Positions 7,294-13,890 of a stretch of 16,718 nt of DNA are shown piece after piece. The translations under genes and the position numbers were made by a program. The DNA is taken from positions 1 through 16,718 of the forward strand of contig DATEGY010000227.1 in the NCBI GenBank assembly GCA_035279865.1. Reading direction: 5' to 3'. The notes beneath the pieces are model-generated. The model worked only from the letters and a program-made list of their open reading frames with translations, searched no databases and was not told the DNA's origin. Position 1 is the stretch's first letter; each line of letters opens with the position of its first letter. The stretch is from 40CM-2-70-7 sp035279865. GTDB taxonomy: Bacteria > Gemmatimonadota > Gemmatimonadetes > Gemmatimonadales > GWC2-71-9.

Positions 7294-7311
7294 GACGCTA
7301 CACTCAGCGTC
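7294..7311. other. Small hairpin in the DUF1800 leader
   Basis: GACGCT (7294-7299), loop ACACTC, AGCGTC (7306-7311): a perfect 6-bp stem 12 nt before the DUF1800 start codon. It has no U-tract. It may be part of the leader or the end of the upstream transcript. Confidence 0.3.
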
Positions 7312-7321
7312 CTGTTAACTC

Positions 7322-7333
7322 AAACGGCCGTTT
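7322..7333. repeat. Perfect 12-bp palindrome touching a stop codon
   Basis: AAACGGCCGTTT is a perfect palindrome ending at the base next to the TAG stop (7334-7336) of the MetX-like hydrolase gene. It could be an operator for the DUF1800 gene downstream or part of a weak terminator. Nothing identifies a binding protein. Confidence 0.45.
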
Positions 7334-8395
7334 CTACTTGGAGTGCTCCAGGCCGGCCACGAAGGGTGCAAAGTACTGCTTCCAGGCGGCTGCGACGGTG
7401 TGCGTGCCGTGCCCCCGGGTCAGGTCCGAGATGGGAAGCAGCACGTACCGCCCGTGCGGGACCTTCGGGAACAGCTGCGCCATGATGTCCAGCGACGGTG
7501 GATTGACCTCGTCATCGGCGGAATTGATGGCCAGCACCCTCGCTTTGATGCGGCCAAGGTCGCGGGACGGGTCGTAGTCGCGGGACGCGTCGAACTGATA
7601 GAGAAAATCGTTCGCGTCGAGGGTGGCGAGCTCGTGGTCCATCCAGCGGGTGATCTCAGCATCCGCCGAGTCCCGGGTGGGGAAGTCGCGCTGAAGGCGG
7701 CGCGGGGCCGAGGTCATGAAGAAGAGGACTTCGGCGGCCCCGCGAAGACCGGGAGGTTGAGACGTGTAGTCCCCGCCCTGCCACGCGGGGTCGGTGCGAA
7801 TGGCGTCCATCGCCATCCGGCGCAGCATCCGGTTTCGTCCGGCGATCTGCGTGGGCAAACATGCCAGGGGCACCACGCCGTCCATGAAGTCCGGATACCG
7901 CTCGGCCCACATCCAGCTGTGCATGCAGCCCATAGACGTCCCCATCACCACGAGCAGGTGGTCGACGTGGAGGCCTTCCGTGACCAGGCGGTACTCGGCT
8001 GTGACCAGGTCCGCGTAGGCATAGTGCGGGAACTTCATCCGTAACCCGTCGGATGGTTTTGACGAGCGACCGTGGCCGATGTCGTCGGGCAGGATGATGT
8101 AGTGGGTGGTGGTGTCGAGTGCCTCGCCGGGCTGGTAGAGCTCCGTGAACAGGGGGTTCAGGAACAGCCGCCCGGTGCCCCCGGTCCCGTGGAGGATCAG
8201 GACGGCGTTGGCGACGTGACCGCTCGCGTCCCTGCGAGGGTGCCCAAGTGTGAGGGAGTGGAGCTTGAGCACGGCGAGTGACTCGCCGTCCGCGAAATGG
8301 AAATTCGGCAGAACGAAGGTGGCGGTGTCGCCCTGGGCTCGAAGAGCGGCGGGAACGAGCAGGGCGCCCAGAACGACGGCGAGTGGACGGCGCAT
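7334..8395 (-). CDS. Exported alpha/beta hydrolase, homoserine acetyltransferase (MetX)-like
   Basis: A 353-residue alpha/beta hydrolase of the MetX branch. Catalytic features: nucleophile Ser154 in VVMGTSMGCMHSW, acid Asp294 or Asp295 in NSADDEVNPP, and His329 (or His332) in TRGHGTHT; oxyanion region LILHGTGGTG near 67-76. Unlike true MetX it carries a signal peptide (RRPLAVVLGALLVPAALRAQ), so it acts in the periplasm or outside and probably does not make methionine; an esterase or acyltransferase is more likely. The ATG at 8395 is chosen because GGGAG lies 5 nt before it; an in-frame GTG at 8401 overlaps that site. It begins 12 nt after the DinB gene stop, in the same operon. From memory, similar secreted MetX-like proteins occur in other environmental bacteria. 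Confidence 0.88.
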   Translation of the reverse strand: MRRPLAVVLGALLVPAALRAQGDTATFVLPNFHFADGESLAVLKLHSLTLGHPRRDASGHVANAVLILHGTGGTGRLFLNPLFTELYQPGEALDTTTHYIILPDDIGHGRSSKPSDGLRMKFPHYAYADLVTAEYRLVTEGLHVDHLLVVMGTSMGCMHSWMWAERYPDFMDGVVPLACLPTQIAGRNRMLRRMAMDAIRTDPAWQGGDYTSQPPGLRGAAEVLFFMTSAPRRLQRDFPTRDSADAEITRWMDHELATLDANDFLYQFDASRDYDPSRDLGRIKARVLAINSADDEVNPPSLDIMAQLFPKVPHGRYVLLPISDLTRGHGTHTVAAAWKQYFAPFVAGLEHSK

Positions 8396-8407
8396 CAGCA
8401 CTCCCGG

Positions 8408-8926
8408 CTAGAGATACCGCTCCTTCAGGATTGCGGCGTGATGGATGCTGTGACCGGCGACGATATAGGCGAGAGCCCGGACGGTGATGGGGTGGCCGCT
8501 CGCGACCCCGCTCATGCCGAACATCGACTCCGTCATGCCGCTGAAGAGGGCCAGGGTCGCCCGCCGGATGGCCTCGAATTCGGCGCCGATCTCCGCGATG
8601 TGGCGCTGATCGGCGGCTGCCGCGGCCGCGTAGGCTTTTTCGTCGAAGCTCGGCAGGGGGGCCTTTTCCCCCCGGGAGAAACAGAGCGCCCGGCAGGTGA
8701 AGATGCGCTCGGCATCGTTCACGTGGCTGACCACCTGGGCCACGCTCCACTTGGCCGGCTCGTAGCGGAAGGACGCCCGGCCTTCCGGGATGGCTTTCAC
8801 CTGGGCGCCGAACTCCATTCCCTTGCGGGTCAGGATTTCGATCAGATTGCCCTCGGGGACGAGCCCAATGTAGTGCGCGTAGTAGGGATTGAATTCGCTT
8901 GCTGCCGGACGTGGGATGTCGATCAT
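8408..8926 (-). CDS. DinB-family four-helix-bundle protein
   Basis: A 172-residue DinB-like protein. This fold binds a divalent metal through three histidines; here His68 (QVVSHVNDAERIF) and His159 and His163 (AGHSIHHAAIL, an HxxxH pair) fit. WSVAQVVSHVNDAERIFTCRAL and the closing HHAAILKERYL are the strongest family signals. Family members include thiol-transferases using mycothiol or bacillithiol and many of unknown role; no substrate can be read here. The ATG at 8926 overlaps the TGA of the upstream serine hydrolase gene (ATGA), so the two are translationally coupled. The frame stays open much further upstream but overlaps the hydrolase gene, so a longer start is not credible. Confidence 0.9.
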   Translation of the reverse strand: MIDIPRPAASEFNPYYAHYIGLVPEGNLIEILTRKGMEFGAQVKAIPEGRASFRYEPAKWSVAQVVSHVNDAERIFTCRALCFSRGEKAPLPSFDEKAYAAAAAADQRHIAEIGAEFEAIRRATLALFSGMTESMFGMSGVASGHPITVRALAYIVAGHSIHHAAILKERYL

Positions 8927-10008
8927 GGCGCTCCCTTGGGGAAAAAGACCAGCTCGGCGATCTGATCCGCGATCTTGCCGGTGTCGCCTCCGTTGCGGTT
9001 GCTCAGCACCACGATGGCGGCGTGAAGATCGGGGAAGCGGACGATGGTATTGCGGAACCCGCTGGTTTCTCCGTGGTGCCAGAGCCGCCGCGCTCCCCGA
9101 AACGTATCCACGTACCAGCCGAACCCGTATCCGGTTTTCGTCCCGTCCGTCAGCACGCCCGAGGTGAACCCTTCGGCCAGGCGGCTCTGCTCGAGCAGCC
9201 GGTCGGTGAGCAGCGCGTCCGACCATTTCGCCAGGTCCTGCACCGTGGAATAGATGCCCCCATCGCCGCGAGTGGCGCTCGTGACGCTCTGATCGGTGGG
9301 CCTGAACGTGGGCGCTCCGGAGTCCGGCGTGTAGCCGAACGCCCGCACCGGAACCACCGGCCCACCGGCCTCGAACAGCAGGGTCCTGGTCATGCCGGCC
9401 GGCCGGAACACACGCTCGGCCAGGAACTTCGGGAACGGCATTCCCGAGGTCCGTTCGACGATGAGTCCCAGGAGGACGTAGGCCGTATTGCTGTACTGGA
9501 ACCTGGTTCCGGGCGTGAAGTAGAGGGTGTCTTTCTTCTGGATCATCGCCAGGACATCCGCGTCCGACACTTGCGTGGTCTGGGTATCGGGGATCAGGTC
9601 CTCGTAGTCCCAGATGCCGGAGGTGTGGGTCAGGAGCTGCCGGACCGTCAGATTCTTCACGTGTGACGGCAGCCCGGGGAGCAGATAGTCGATGGGCTCG
9701 TCGTACCGGAGCTTGCCGTCCCGCGCCAGGAGCATGATGGAAAGCGCGGTGAATTCCTTGGTGAGTGACGCGAGCCGATAGTCGGTGCCGGGTGTGGCCG
9801 GGGTAGCGGGAGACAGGTTGGCGAGGCCATAGGCGCGTTCGTAGAGCACCCGGCCGTCCCGGACCACGATGACGCTCGCGCCGGGCACCGGTCCCATGTA
9901 ATCGTGGAACAGCGCGTCGATGGCGCTCGTCTGGGCCGGCGGCAATCCGGTCGCCACGGCACACCCCGTCAGGAGAGAGAAGAAAGCGAGTACCGGAACC
10001 TTCGTCAC
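8923..10008 (-). CDS. Serine hydrolase of the beta-lactamase class C / DD-peptidase family, lipoprotein
   Basis: A 361-residue S12-type serine hydrolase. Motifs: Ser81-x-x-Lys84 (YRLASLTKEFT), Tyr162-Ser-Asn164 (FQYSNTAYVLLG), and HHGETSG starting near residue 301 in place of the KTG triad. GLANLSPATPATPGTDYRLASLTK and LLTHTSGIWDYED are classic for this family. The N-terminus is a lipoprotein signal, VPVLAFFSLLTGCAV, with the lipobox Cys at 16, so the enzyme is probably membrane-anchored in the periplasm. Substrate may be a peptide, ester or D-amino-acid amide; beta-lactamase activity cannot be assumed. The start is GTG at 10008, overlapping the upstream TGA (GTGA) and giving a compact signal peptide; AAGGAG lies 11 nt upstream. 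GTGs just upstream are weaker alternatives. Confidence 0.9.
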   Translation of the reverse strand: MTKVPVLAFFSLLTGCAVATGLPPAQTSAIDALFHDYMGPVPGASVIVVRDGRVLYERAYGLANLSPATPATPGTDYRLASLTKEFTALSIMLLARDGKLRYDEPIDYLLPGLPSHVKNLTVRQLLTHTSGIWDYEDLIPDTQTTQVSDADVLAMIQKKDTLYFTPGTRFQYSNTAYVLLGLIVERTSGMPFPKFLAERVFRPAGMTRTLLFEAGGPVVPVRAFGYTPDSGAPTFRPTDQSVTSATRGDGGIYSTVQDLAKWSDALLTDRLLEQSRLAEGFTSGVLTDGTKTGYGFGWYVDTFRGARRLWHHGETSGFRNTIVRFPDLHAAIVVLSNRNGGDTGKIADQIAELVFFPKGAP

Positions 10009-10364
10009 GCCGCGCACCACTCCTTCCAGGTCGCATTGGCCAGGCCGATGGTGAGCCGGTTTTCGTTTCGTACCAGCGGCAGTTTCAGCAGGAGCGGCTC
10101 CAGCGAAAGTTTCTCGAGCCAGCGCTCGTCCGACAGTCGGGCAGCGGAGAGTCCCAGGTCCGCGTAGCGCCGGGAGTCCCGGTCCACGAGTGCCTCCACC
10201 CCGAACTTCTGCGCAAAGCGCCGCAGCTCTCCCAGGGACGCCGGTCGCTCGTTCAGGTCCACAAAGTGCGTCTTGATCCTCCGCTCGGCGAAGAAGCGGA
10301 GGGCGGCACGGGTGTCGGAGCTTTTCTTCACCCCGAAGATCTGTACTGCGAGAGGGCCGGGCAC
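10005..10364 (-). CDS. ArsC/Spx-family protein lacking the active-site cysteine
   Basis: A 119-residue protein with the thioredoxin-like ArsC/YffB fold: VQIFGVKKSSDTRAALRFF at the N-terminus (helix 1), then THFVDLNERPASLGELRRF, and LLLKLPLVRNENRLTIGL, matching the ArsC C-terminal 'PLV..g..l.vG' segment. In arsenate reductases and Spx the loop after the first strand carries a catalytic Cys (as in KxCDT or KCSTC); here it is KKSSDTR, with Ser15-Ser16. The only Cys is residue 117, two from the end. Arsenate reduction is therefore unlikely; a binding or regulatory role is more plausible. The GTG start at 10364 lies 9 nt after a perfect TATAAT. The gene overlaps the hydrolase gene by GTGA and leads a four-gene unit. 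Confidence 0.85.
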   Translation of the reverse strand: MPGPLAVQIFGVKKSSDTRAALRFFAERRIKTHFVDLNERPASLGELRRFAQKFGVEALVDRDSRRYADLGLSAARLSDERWLEKLSLEPLLLKLPLVRNENRLTIGLANATWKEWCAA

Positions 10365-10373
10365 GAGACGGCA

Positions 10374-10381
10374 ATTATACT
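10374..10381. promoter_or_regulatory. Overlapping divergent -10 boxes (TATAAT / TATACT)
   Basis: The 24-nt gap between the ArsC-like and EamA genes contains ATTATACT. On the minus strand TATAAT (10379-10374), a perfect -10 consensus, lies 9 nt before the GTG at 10364. On the plus strand TATACT (10376-10381) lies exactly 7 nt before the GTG at 10389. Both transcripts would begin at or within a few bases of the start codon. No convincing -35 was found at 17 nt spacing on the plus strand. The gap is too short for two separate promoters with untranslated leaders, so a shared promoter is the simplest reading. Confidence 0.6.
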
Positions 10382-10388
10382 TCGGGCC

Positions 10389-11249
10389 GTGAACCCGCGC
10401 CTCAAGATCCTCGCCGCCGCGGTCCTGTTCTCCACGTCGGGCGCGGCCATCAAGTATCTCACGCTCGACGTCTGGCAGGTGGCGGGACTCCGCGGCCTGG
10501 TGGCAGGTGTCGCCCTGCTCGTGATGCTCCCCGAGGCGCGCCGCGGGTGGACCTGGCGCACGTTCGTGGTGGCCTTGGGGTATGCCGGCGGGACCATCAC
10601 CTTTGCCCTGGCCAATCGGCTGACCACCGCGGCCAGTGCGATTTTCCTTCAGTCCACAAGCCCGATATTTATTCTGTTCCTCGCGCCGGCGTTGCTGGGC
10701 GAACGCGCGCGCCGGCATCAAATCGGCGTGATGGTCGTGATGGCCGCGGGGATGGCCCTGTTTTTCGTCGGTATGGACCGGCCGGGCCGGGTCTCGCACA
10801 ACCCGGTCGCCGGAGACCTCATGGCCTTGCTCTCGGCGCTGGTCTGGGGCTTCGCGATCGTCGGGTCCCGCTGGATCGGACGGGGGACGACGGGACCCGC
10901 GGCGGTCGCGGCGGCGGCGGCGGTAGGCAACCTGCTCTCATTCTTTTTCTGTCTACCGTTCGGGCCGGTGCTCACGGGGCTGGACGCCTCGCAAGCCGGA
11001 ATCCTCCTCTACCTTGGCATCTTCCAGCTCGGTTTGGGCTATGTCCTGATCTCCAAAGCCCTCCCCCTGATTCCCGCGCTCGAGGTGTCCCTCCTGCTCC
11101 TGGTAGAGCCGGTGGTGAGCCCCGTGTGGGCGTTCCTGCTGGTGCGTGAAGTGCCTGGGCTGTGGTCGCTGGTGGGAGGGGGGATCATCCTGGTGGCGAC
11201 GGTCTGGAACACTCGGCTCGGAGCCGCGGCTGTGCCGCCGGTGGACTAA
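10389..11249 (+). CDS. EamA/DMT-superfamily transporter
   Basis: A 286-residue inner-membrane protein of the drug/metabolite transporter superfamily: two EamA repeats of five helices each (about 1-130 and 140-278), ten helices in all. Typical segments are AAVLFSTSGAAIKYLTL at the start of repeat 1, GYAGGTITFALANRLTTAASAIFLQSTSPIFILFLA, SALVWGFAIVGSRWIGRG at the start of repeat 2, and ALEVSLLLLVEPVVSPVWAFLLVREVPG at its end. Such carriers export amino acids, nucleosides or other metabolites; the substrate cannot be read. The start is GTG at 10389: the frame is open upstream, but that part overlaps the divergent ArsC-like gene and its promoter, and the GTG starts a proper first helix. It converges with the heptad-repeat gene, leaving 15 nt. 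Confidence 0.92.
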   Translation: MNPRLKILAAAVLFSTSGAAIKYLTLDVWQVAGLRGLVAGVALLVMLPEARRGWTWRTFVVALGYAGGTITFALANRLTTAASAIFLQSTSPIFILFLAPALLGERARRHQIGVMVVMAAGMALFFVGMDRPGRVSHNPVAGDLMALLSALVWGFAIVGSRWIGRGTTGPAAVAAAAAVGNLLSFFFCLPFGPVLTGLDASQAGILLYLGIFQLGLGYVLISKALPLIPALEVSLLLLVEPVVSPVWAFLLVREVPGLWSLVGGGIILVATVWNTRLGAAAVPPVD

Positions 11250-11254
11250 GGGGG

Positions 11255-11272
11255 CGAACTCACGTCAGTTCG
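11255..11272. terminator. Weak hairpin between convergent genes
   Basis: CGAACT (11255-11260), loop CACGTC, AGTTCG (11267-11272): a 6-bp stem in the 15-nt gap after the EamA stop, overlapping the stop codon of the convergent heptad-repeat gene (11265-11267). On the plus strand it is followed by GTTTCGTC, only a weak T-rich tail. It could help end both transcripts. Confidence 0.35.
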
Positions 11273-11636
11273 GTTTCGTCGAATCCGCCGGGTGCCGATC
11301 CTTGTGGAGGTCCCGCGCGTCCTGACGCCGGTCGCGCCGGTCGCGGTGCAGGTCGCGGCTGTCGTGCCGCCGGTCCCGCTTGTCCTGTCGGATGTCCTTC
11401 CGCTCCTGCCTGGCAGCCGTGCTGTCTCCGTTTTTCACGTCCTGCCGGGCCTCTCGCCGGTCCTGATGGATGTCGCGCGTGTCCTTCCGGGCGTCCCGCC
11501 GGTTGCGGTGGATGTCGCGGGTGTCGTGCCGGATGTCCCTCTTGTCCTTGGTCGAGTCGGCCGCCTGAGCGGAGACGATGGCCGGCGCGGCGATGGCGAG
11601 CGCGAGGATGGTGAAGAGCGTTGTGGCATGTCGCAT
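11265..11636 (-). CDS. Exported charged protein of ten heptad repeats, function unknown
   Basis: A 123-residue protein: a Sec signal peptide (MRHATTLFTILALAIAAPAIVSAQA), then almost entirely Arg, Asp, His and Lys. Residues 32-66 are five exact heptads of the form xRDxxxD (KRDIRHD, TRDIHRN, RRDARKD, TRDIHQD, RREARQD); a linker follows (VKNGDSTAARQE); residues 79-113 are five more (RKDIRQD, KRDRRHD, SRDLHRD, RRDRRQD, ARDLHKD). At DNA level this is a diverged 21-bp repeat (about 11298-11402 and 11439-11543). The pattern predicts a highly charged single alpha-helix or coiled coil with salt bridges. No function is known to me. The upstream region forms a 5-bp hairpin (ACAAC, GGGG loop, GTTGT) touching the ATG at 11636, putting the G-rich ribosome site in its loop. 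An earlier in-frame start would overlap the EF-G gene and is rejected. Confidence 0.8.
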   Translation of the reverse strand: MRHATTLFTILALAIAAPAIVSAQAADSTKDKRDIRHDTRDIHRNRRDARKDTRDIHQDRREARQDVKNGDSTAARQERKDIRQDKRDRRHDSRDLHRDRRDRRQDARDLHKDRHPADSTKPN

Positions 11637-11711
11637 ACAACCCCCGTTGTTTGGGATCCGCCCCATGGGACGTTCGCCTCCGGGACACGTTAACGCGTGC
11701 ACCAAAGTGTT

Positions 11712-11731
11712 GCCGGACCTGATGTTCCGGC
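11712..11731. other. Hairpin in the leader of the EF-G-like gene
   Basis: GCCGGA (11712-11717), 8-nt loop, TCCGGC (11726-11731): a 6-bp GC-rich stem in the 157-nt gap between the divergent heptad-repeat and EF-G-like genes, followed by CGGCTAGCCG, a palindrome. No convincing promoter was picked out in this gap on either strand. Confidence 0.25.
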
Positions 11732-11780
11732 GGCTAGCCGGAGACCCGGGGCGCGGCCATATTCGCGGGAAACGCGCCCT

Positions 11781-11786
11781 AGGAGG
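11781..11786 (+). promoter_or_regulatory. Strong Shine-Dalgarno site fixing the EF-G-like start
   Basis: AGGAGG, a perfect anti-16S match, lies 7 nt before the ATG at 11794. It decides the start of the EF-G-like gene, whose frame is open for another 216 nt upstream. It is much stronger than the ribosome sites of its neighbours. Confidence 0.85.
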
Positions 11787-11793
11787 CTTACGC

Positions 11794-13890
11794 ATGCGCG
11801 TGTATAAGACGGAGGACATTCGCAACGTGGCCGTGGTCGGCCACGGCGCGAGCGGCAAGACCTCCCTGGTCGATGCACTCGCGTTCGTGGCCGGAACGAG
11901 CAAACGCCACGGGTCCGTGAAGGACGGCACCGCCCTCACCGATTACACCCCCGACGAAATCCAGCACAAGTACTCCATCAACCTGGCCCTGGCCGTGGCC
12001 GAGTGGATGGACGCGAAGGTCAACCTCATCGACACCCCAGGATATCTCGACTTTACCGGCGACGCGCTCGCCGGGGTCTGGGCCGCGGACGGGGCGGTGG
12101 TGGTGCTGGCGGGCACGGCGGGGGTGGAAGTCGGTACCGAGAAAGTCTGGGAGTACTGCGAGGAGCGGGGCCTCCCGCGCCTTCTCTTCGTGTCGATGAT
12201 GGACAAGGAGCACGCCGATTTCGAGAAGGTCTTCAATCAGGTCAAAGATCGGCTGACCGCGAAGGTGATCCCGGTGGAGATTCCGGTGGGCGAGGGCCCC
12301 GAATTCCACGGGATCATCAATCTGTTCTCGAAGAAGTGCCACATGTACAAGAAGGGCACGAAGGCGGGGGAGTACGAGGAGGTGGACGTTCCGCCCGAGT
12401 ATCAGGACCGCTTCACGAAGTATTCCGAGGCTCTGATCGAGAGCATCGCGGCCACGGACGATACCCTGCTCGAGCGCTACCTGGGCGGCGAGGAGATCGG
12501 CCGGGACGAGGCGATCGCCGCGATGAAGGCCGGCATGGCGCGCGGCGAGCTGTTCCCGCTCTTCTGCGGCGCCGCCGAGCTCACCTATGGGACGAAGGCC
12601 CTCCTCAGCAAGATGGTGGAGCTCCTGCCGTCGCCGAAGGACAGACCTGAAGTCGAAGGGCAGGTCTGGGGCAACGCCCAGAAGGTGACCTGTGCGCCGG
12701 CCGACCAGGGGCAGCTCGTGGCCCGGGTCTTCAAGACCATTTCCGAGCCGCATGTCGGCGACGTCTCGTATTTCCGGATCGTCTCCGGGATGGTCAAGAA
12801 CGGCCAGGACGTGTACAACGCTCCCCGCCAGGCGGTCGAGAAACTCAACCACCTCTGTGTGTCGGTGGGGAAGGACCGGACGGAGGTTCAGGAGCTCCAT
12901 GCCGGGGACATCGGGTGTGTGGCCAAGCTGCGTGACACGCACACGAACGATTCCCTGTCCACCAAAGAGCACCCGATCGTCCTGCCGAAGATTCCCTTCC
13001 CGGAGGCCATCGTGTCGTCGGGGATCGAGGTCAAGCAGCGGGGGGAGGAAGACAAGCTCTCGATGGGGCTCCACAAGCTCCACGAAGAGGACCCGACCTT
13101 CCAGCACGAGTACAACGGGGAGCTGGGCCAGACGGTGATCCGCGGGCTGGGGGAGCGGCACATCGAGATCGTCGTCGGCCGGCTGGCGCGGAAGTTCGGC
13201 GTCCATGCCCTGTTGACCAGGCCCAAGATCGCGTACCGGGAGACGCTGCGCGGGAAGGCCGAGGGGCAGGGGAAGCACAAGAAGCAGTCAGGCGGCCGGG
13301 GACAGTATGGCGACTGCTGGATTCGGTTGGCGCCGCTTCCCCGCGGCACCGGTGTCGTGTTCGAGGACCACATCGTGGGTGGCGTGATTCCGCGGCAGTA
13401 CATCCCGGCCGTCGAGAAGGGAGTCGAAGAAGCGGCGGCCCGGGGGCCCATCGCCGGCTATCCGGTGGTGGACTTCAAGATCGAGCTGTACGACGGGTCA
13501 TACCACGACGTGGACTCGAACGAAATGTCGTTCAAGATGGCCGGCATCCTCGCCTTCAGGAACGTGAGTCCCAACTGCAAGCCGGCCCTGCTCGAGCCGA
13601 TCGTCGATCTCTCGGTCTGGACGCCCGACGACGCCTTGGGGGCGGTGATGGGGGATCTCTCGTCCCGGCGCGGGCACATTCTGGGCAGTGAGCCCGATGG
13701 GCGGCTCACCCGGGTGAAGGCGCATGTGCCCGAGGCCGAGCTGGACAAGTACGCGACGACCCTGCACTCGCTGACGCACGGGCGAGGGACGTATCACGCG
13801 CAGTTCTTCAAGTACGAGCAGGCGCCGCCGGAGGTGGCGACGAAGATCGCGGAGACGCGAAAAAAGGAGCTGGACGAGGCTAAAGCGTAG
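11794..13890 (+). CDS. fusA2: Elongation factor G paralogue (EF-G2 / FusA2 type)
   Basis: A 698-residue translational GTPase with the full EF-G layout: G domain, domain II, III, IV and V. The P-loop is GHGASGKT (16-23) rather than GHIDAGKT; switch I is DYTPDEIQHKYSINLALA; DTPG is at 80-83. These match the EF-G2 branch, not the main translocase. Domain IV is recognised by GGRGQYGDCWIRLAPL and SYHDVDSNEMSFKMAG, domain V by DLSSRRGHILGSE. The guanine-specificity motif, normally NKxD, reads SMMD (134-137), which is unusual. No str-operon neighbours (rpsL, rpsG, tuf) are present, supporting a paralogue; the main fusA should be elsewhere. EF-G2 proteins bind ribosomes in some species but their role is uncertain. 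The strong Shine-Dalgarno suggests good expression. The stop TAG overlaps the next gene's GTG by one base. Confidence 0.93.
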   Translation: MRVYKTEDIRNVAVVGHGASGKTSLVDALAFVAGTSKRHGSVKDGTALTDYTPDEIQHKYSINLALAVAEWMDAKVNLIDTPGYLDFTGDALAGVWAADGAVVVLAGTAGVEVGTEKVWEYCEERGLPRLLFVSMMDKEHADFEKVFNQVKDRLTAKVIPVEIPVGEGPEFHGIINLFSKKCHMYKKGTKAGEYEEVDVPPEYQDRFTKYSEALIESIAATDDTLLERYLGGEEIGRDEAIAAMKAGMARGELFPLFCGAAELTYGTKALLSKMVELLPSPKDRPEVEGQVWGNAQKVTCAPADQGQLVARVFKTISEPHVGDVSYFRIVSGMVKNGQDVYNAPRQAVEKLNHLCVSVGKDRTEVQELHAGDIGCVAKLRDTHTNDSLSTKEHPIVLPKIPFPEAIVSSGIEVKQRGEEDKLSMGLHKLHEEDPTFQHEYNGELGQTVIRGLGERHIEIVVGRLARKFGVHALLTRPKIAYRETLRGKAEGQGKHKKQSGGRGQYGDCWIRLAPLPRGTGVVFEDHIVGGVIPRQYIPAVEKGVEEAAARGPIAGYPVVDFKIELYDGSYHDVDSNEMSFKMAGILAFRNVSPNCKPALLEPIVDLSVWTPDDALGAVMGDLSSRRGHILGSEPDGRLTRVKAHVPEAELDKYATTLHSLTHGRGTYHAQFFKYEQAPPEVATKIAETRKKELDEAKA

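Noticed and set aside
6380..7318. 312-codon open frame antisense to DUF1800
   Set aside because: A shadow frame with no motif; DUF1800 is well supported on the opposite strand.
7334..8395. True homoserine O-acetyltransferase (metX) for methionine synthesis
   Set aside because: The protein has a signal peptide and its neighbours are exported hydrolases, not methionine genes; only the fold is MetX-like.
8408..10036. 542-codon reading of the DinB frame extending across the serine hydrolase gene
   Set aside because: Only the last 172 codons look like protein. The rest is an Arg-rich shadow of the hydrolase gene. The ATGA overlap at 8923-8926 marks the true start.
10005..10364. Functional arsenate reductase (arsC)
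   Set aside because: The catalytic cysteine is replaced by serine and no ars genes are nearby.
8923..10374. 483-residue version of the serine hydrolase
   Set aside because: The first 120 or so residues are a shadow of the ArsC-like gene. The lipoprotein signal at 10008 marks the true N-terminus.
10005..10799. 264-residue version of the ArsC-like protein
   Set aside because: The extra N-terminal part is antisense to the EamA gene and lacks protein character; a perfect -10 box lies directly before the GTG at 10364.
11637..11939. N-terminal extension of the heptad-repeat protein into the EF-G region
   Set aside because: It would overlap the EF-G-like gene on the other strand. The signal peptide begins at the ATG at 11636.
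11788..13278. 496-codon open frame antisense to the EF-G-like gene
   Set aside because: High GC keeps antisense frames open. The translation is Arg, Leu, His, Asp-rich with no motif, and the opposite strand encodes an unmistakable EF-G.
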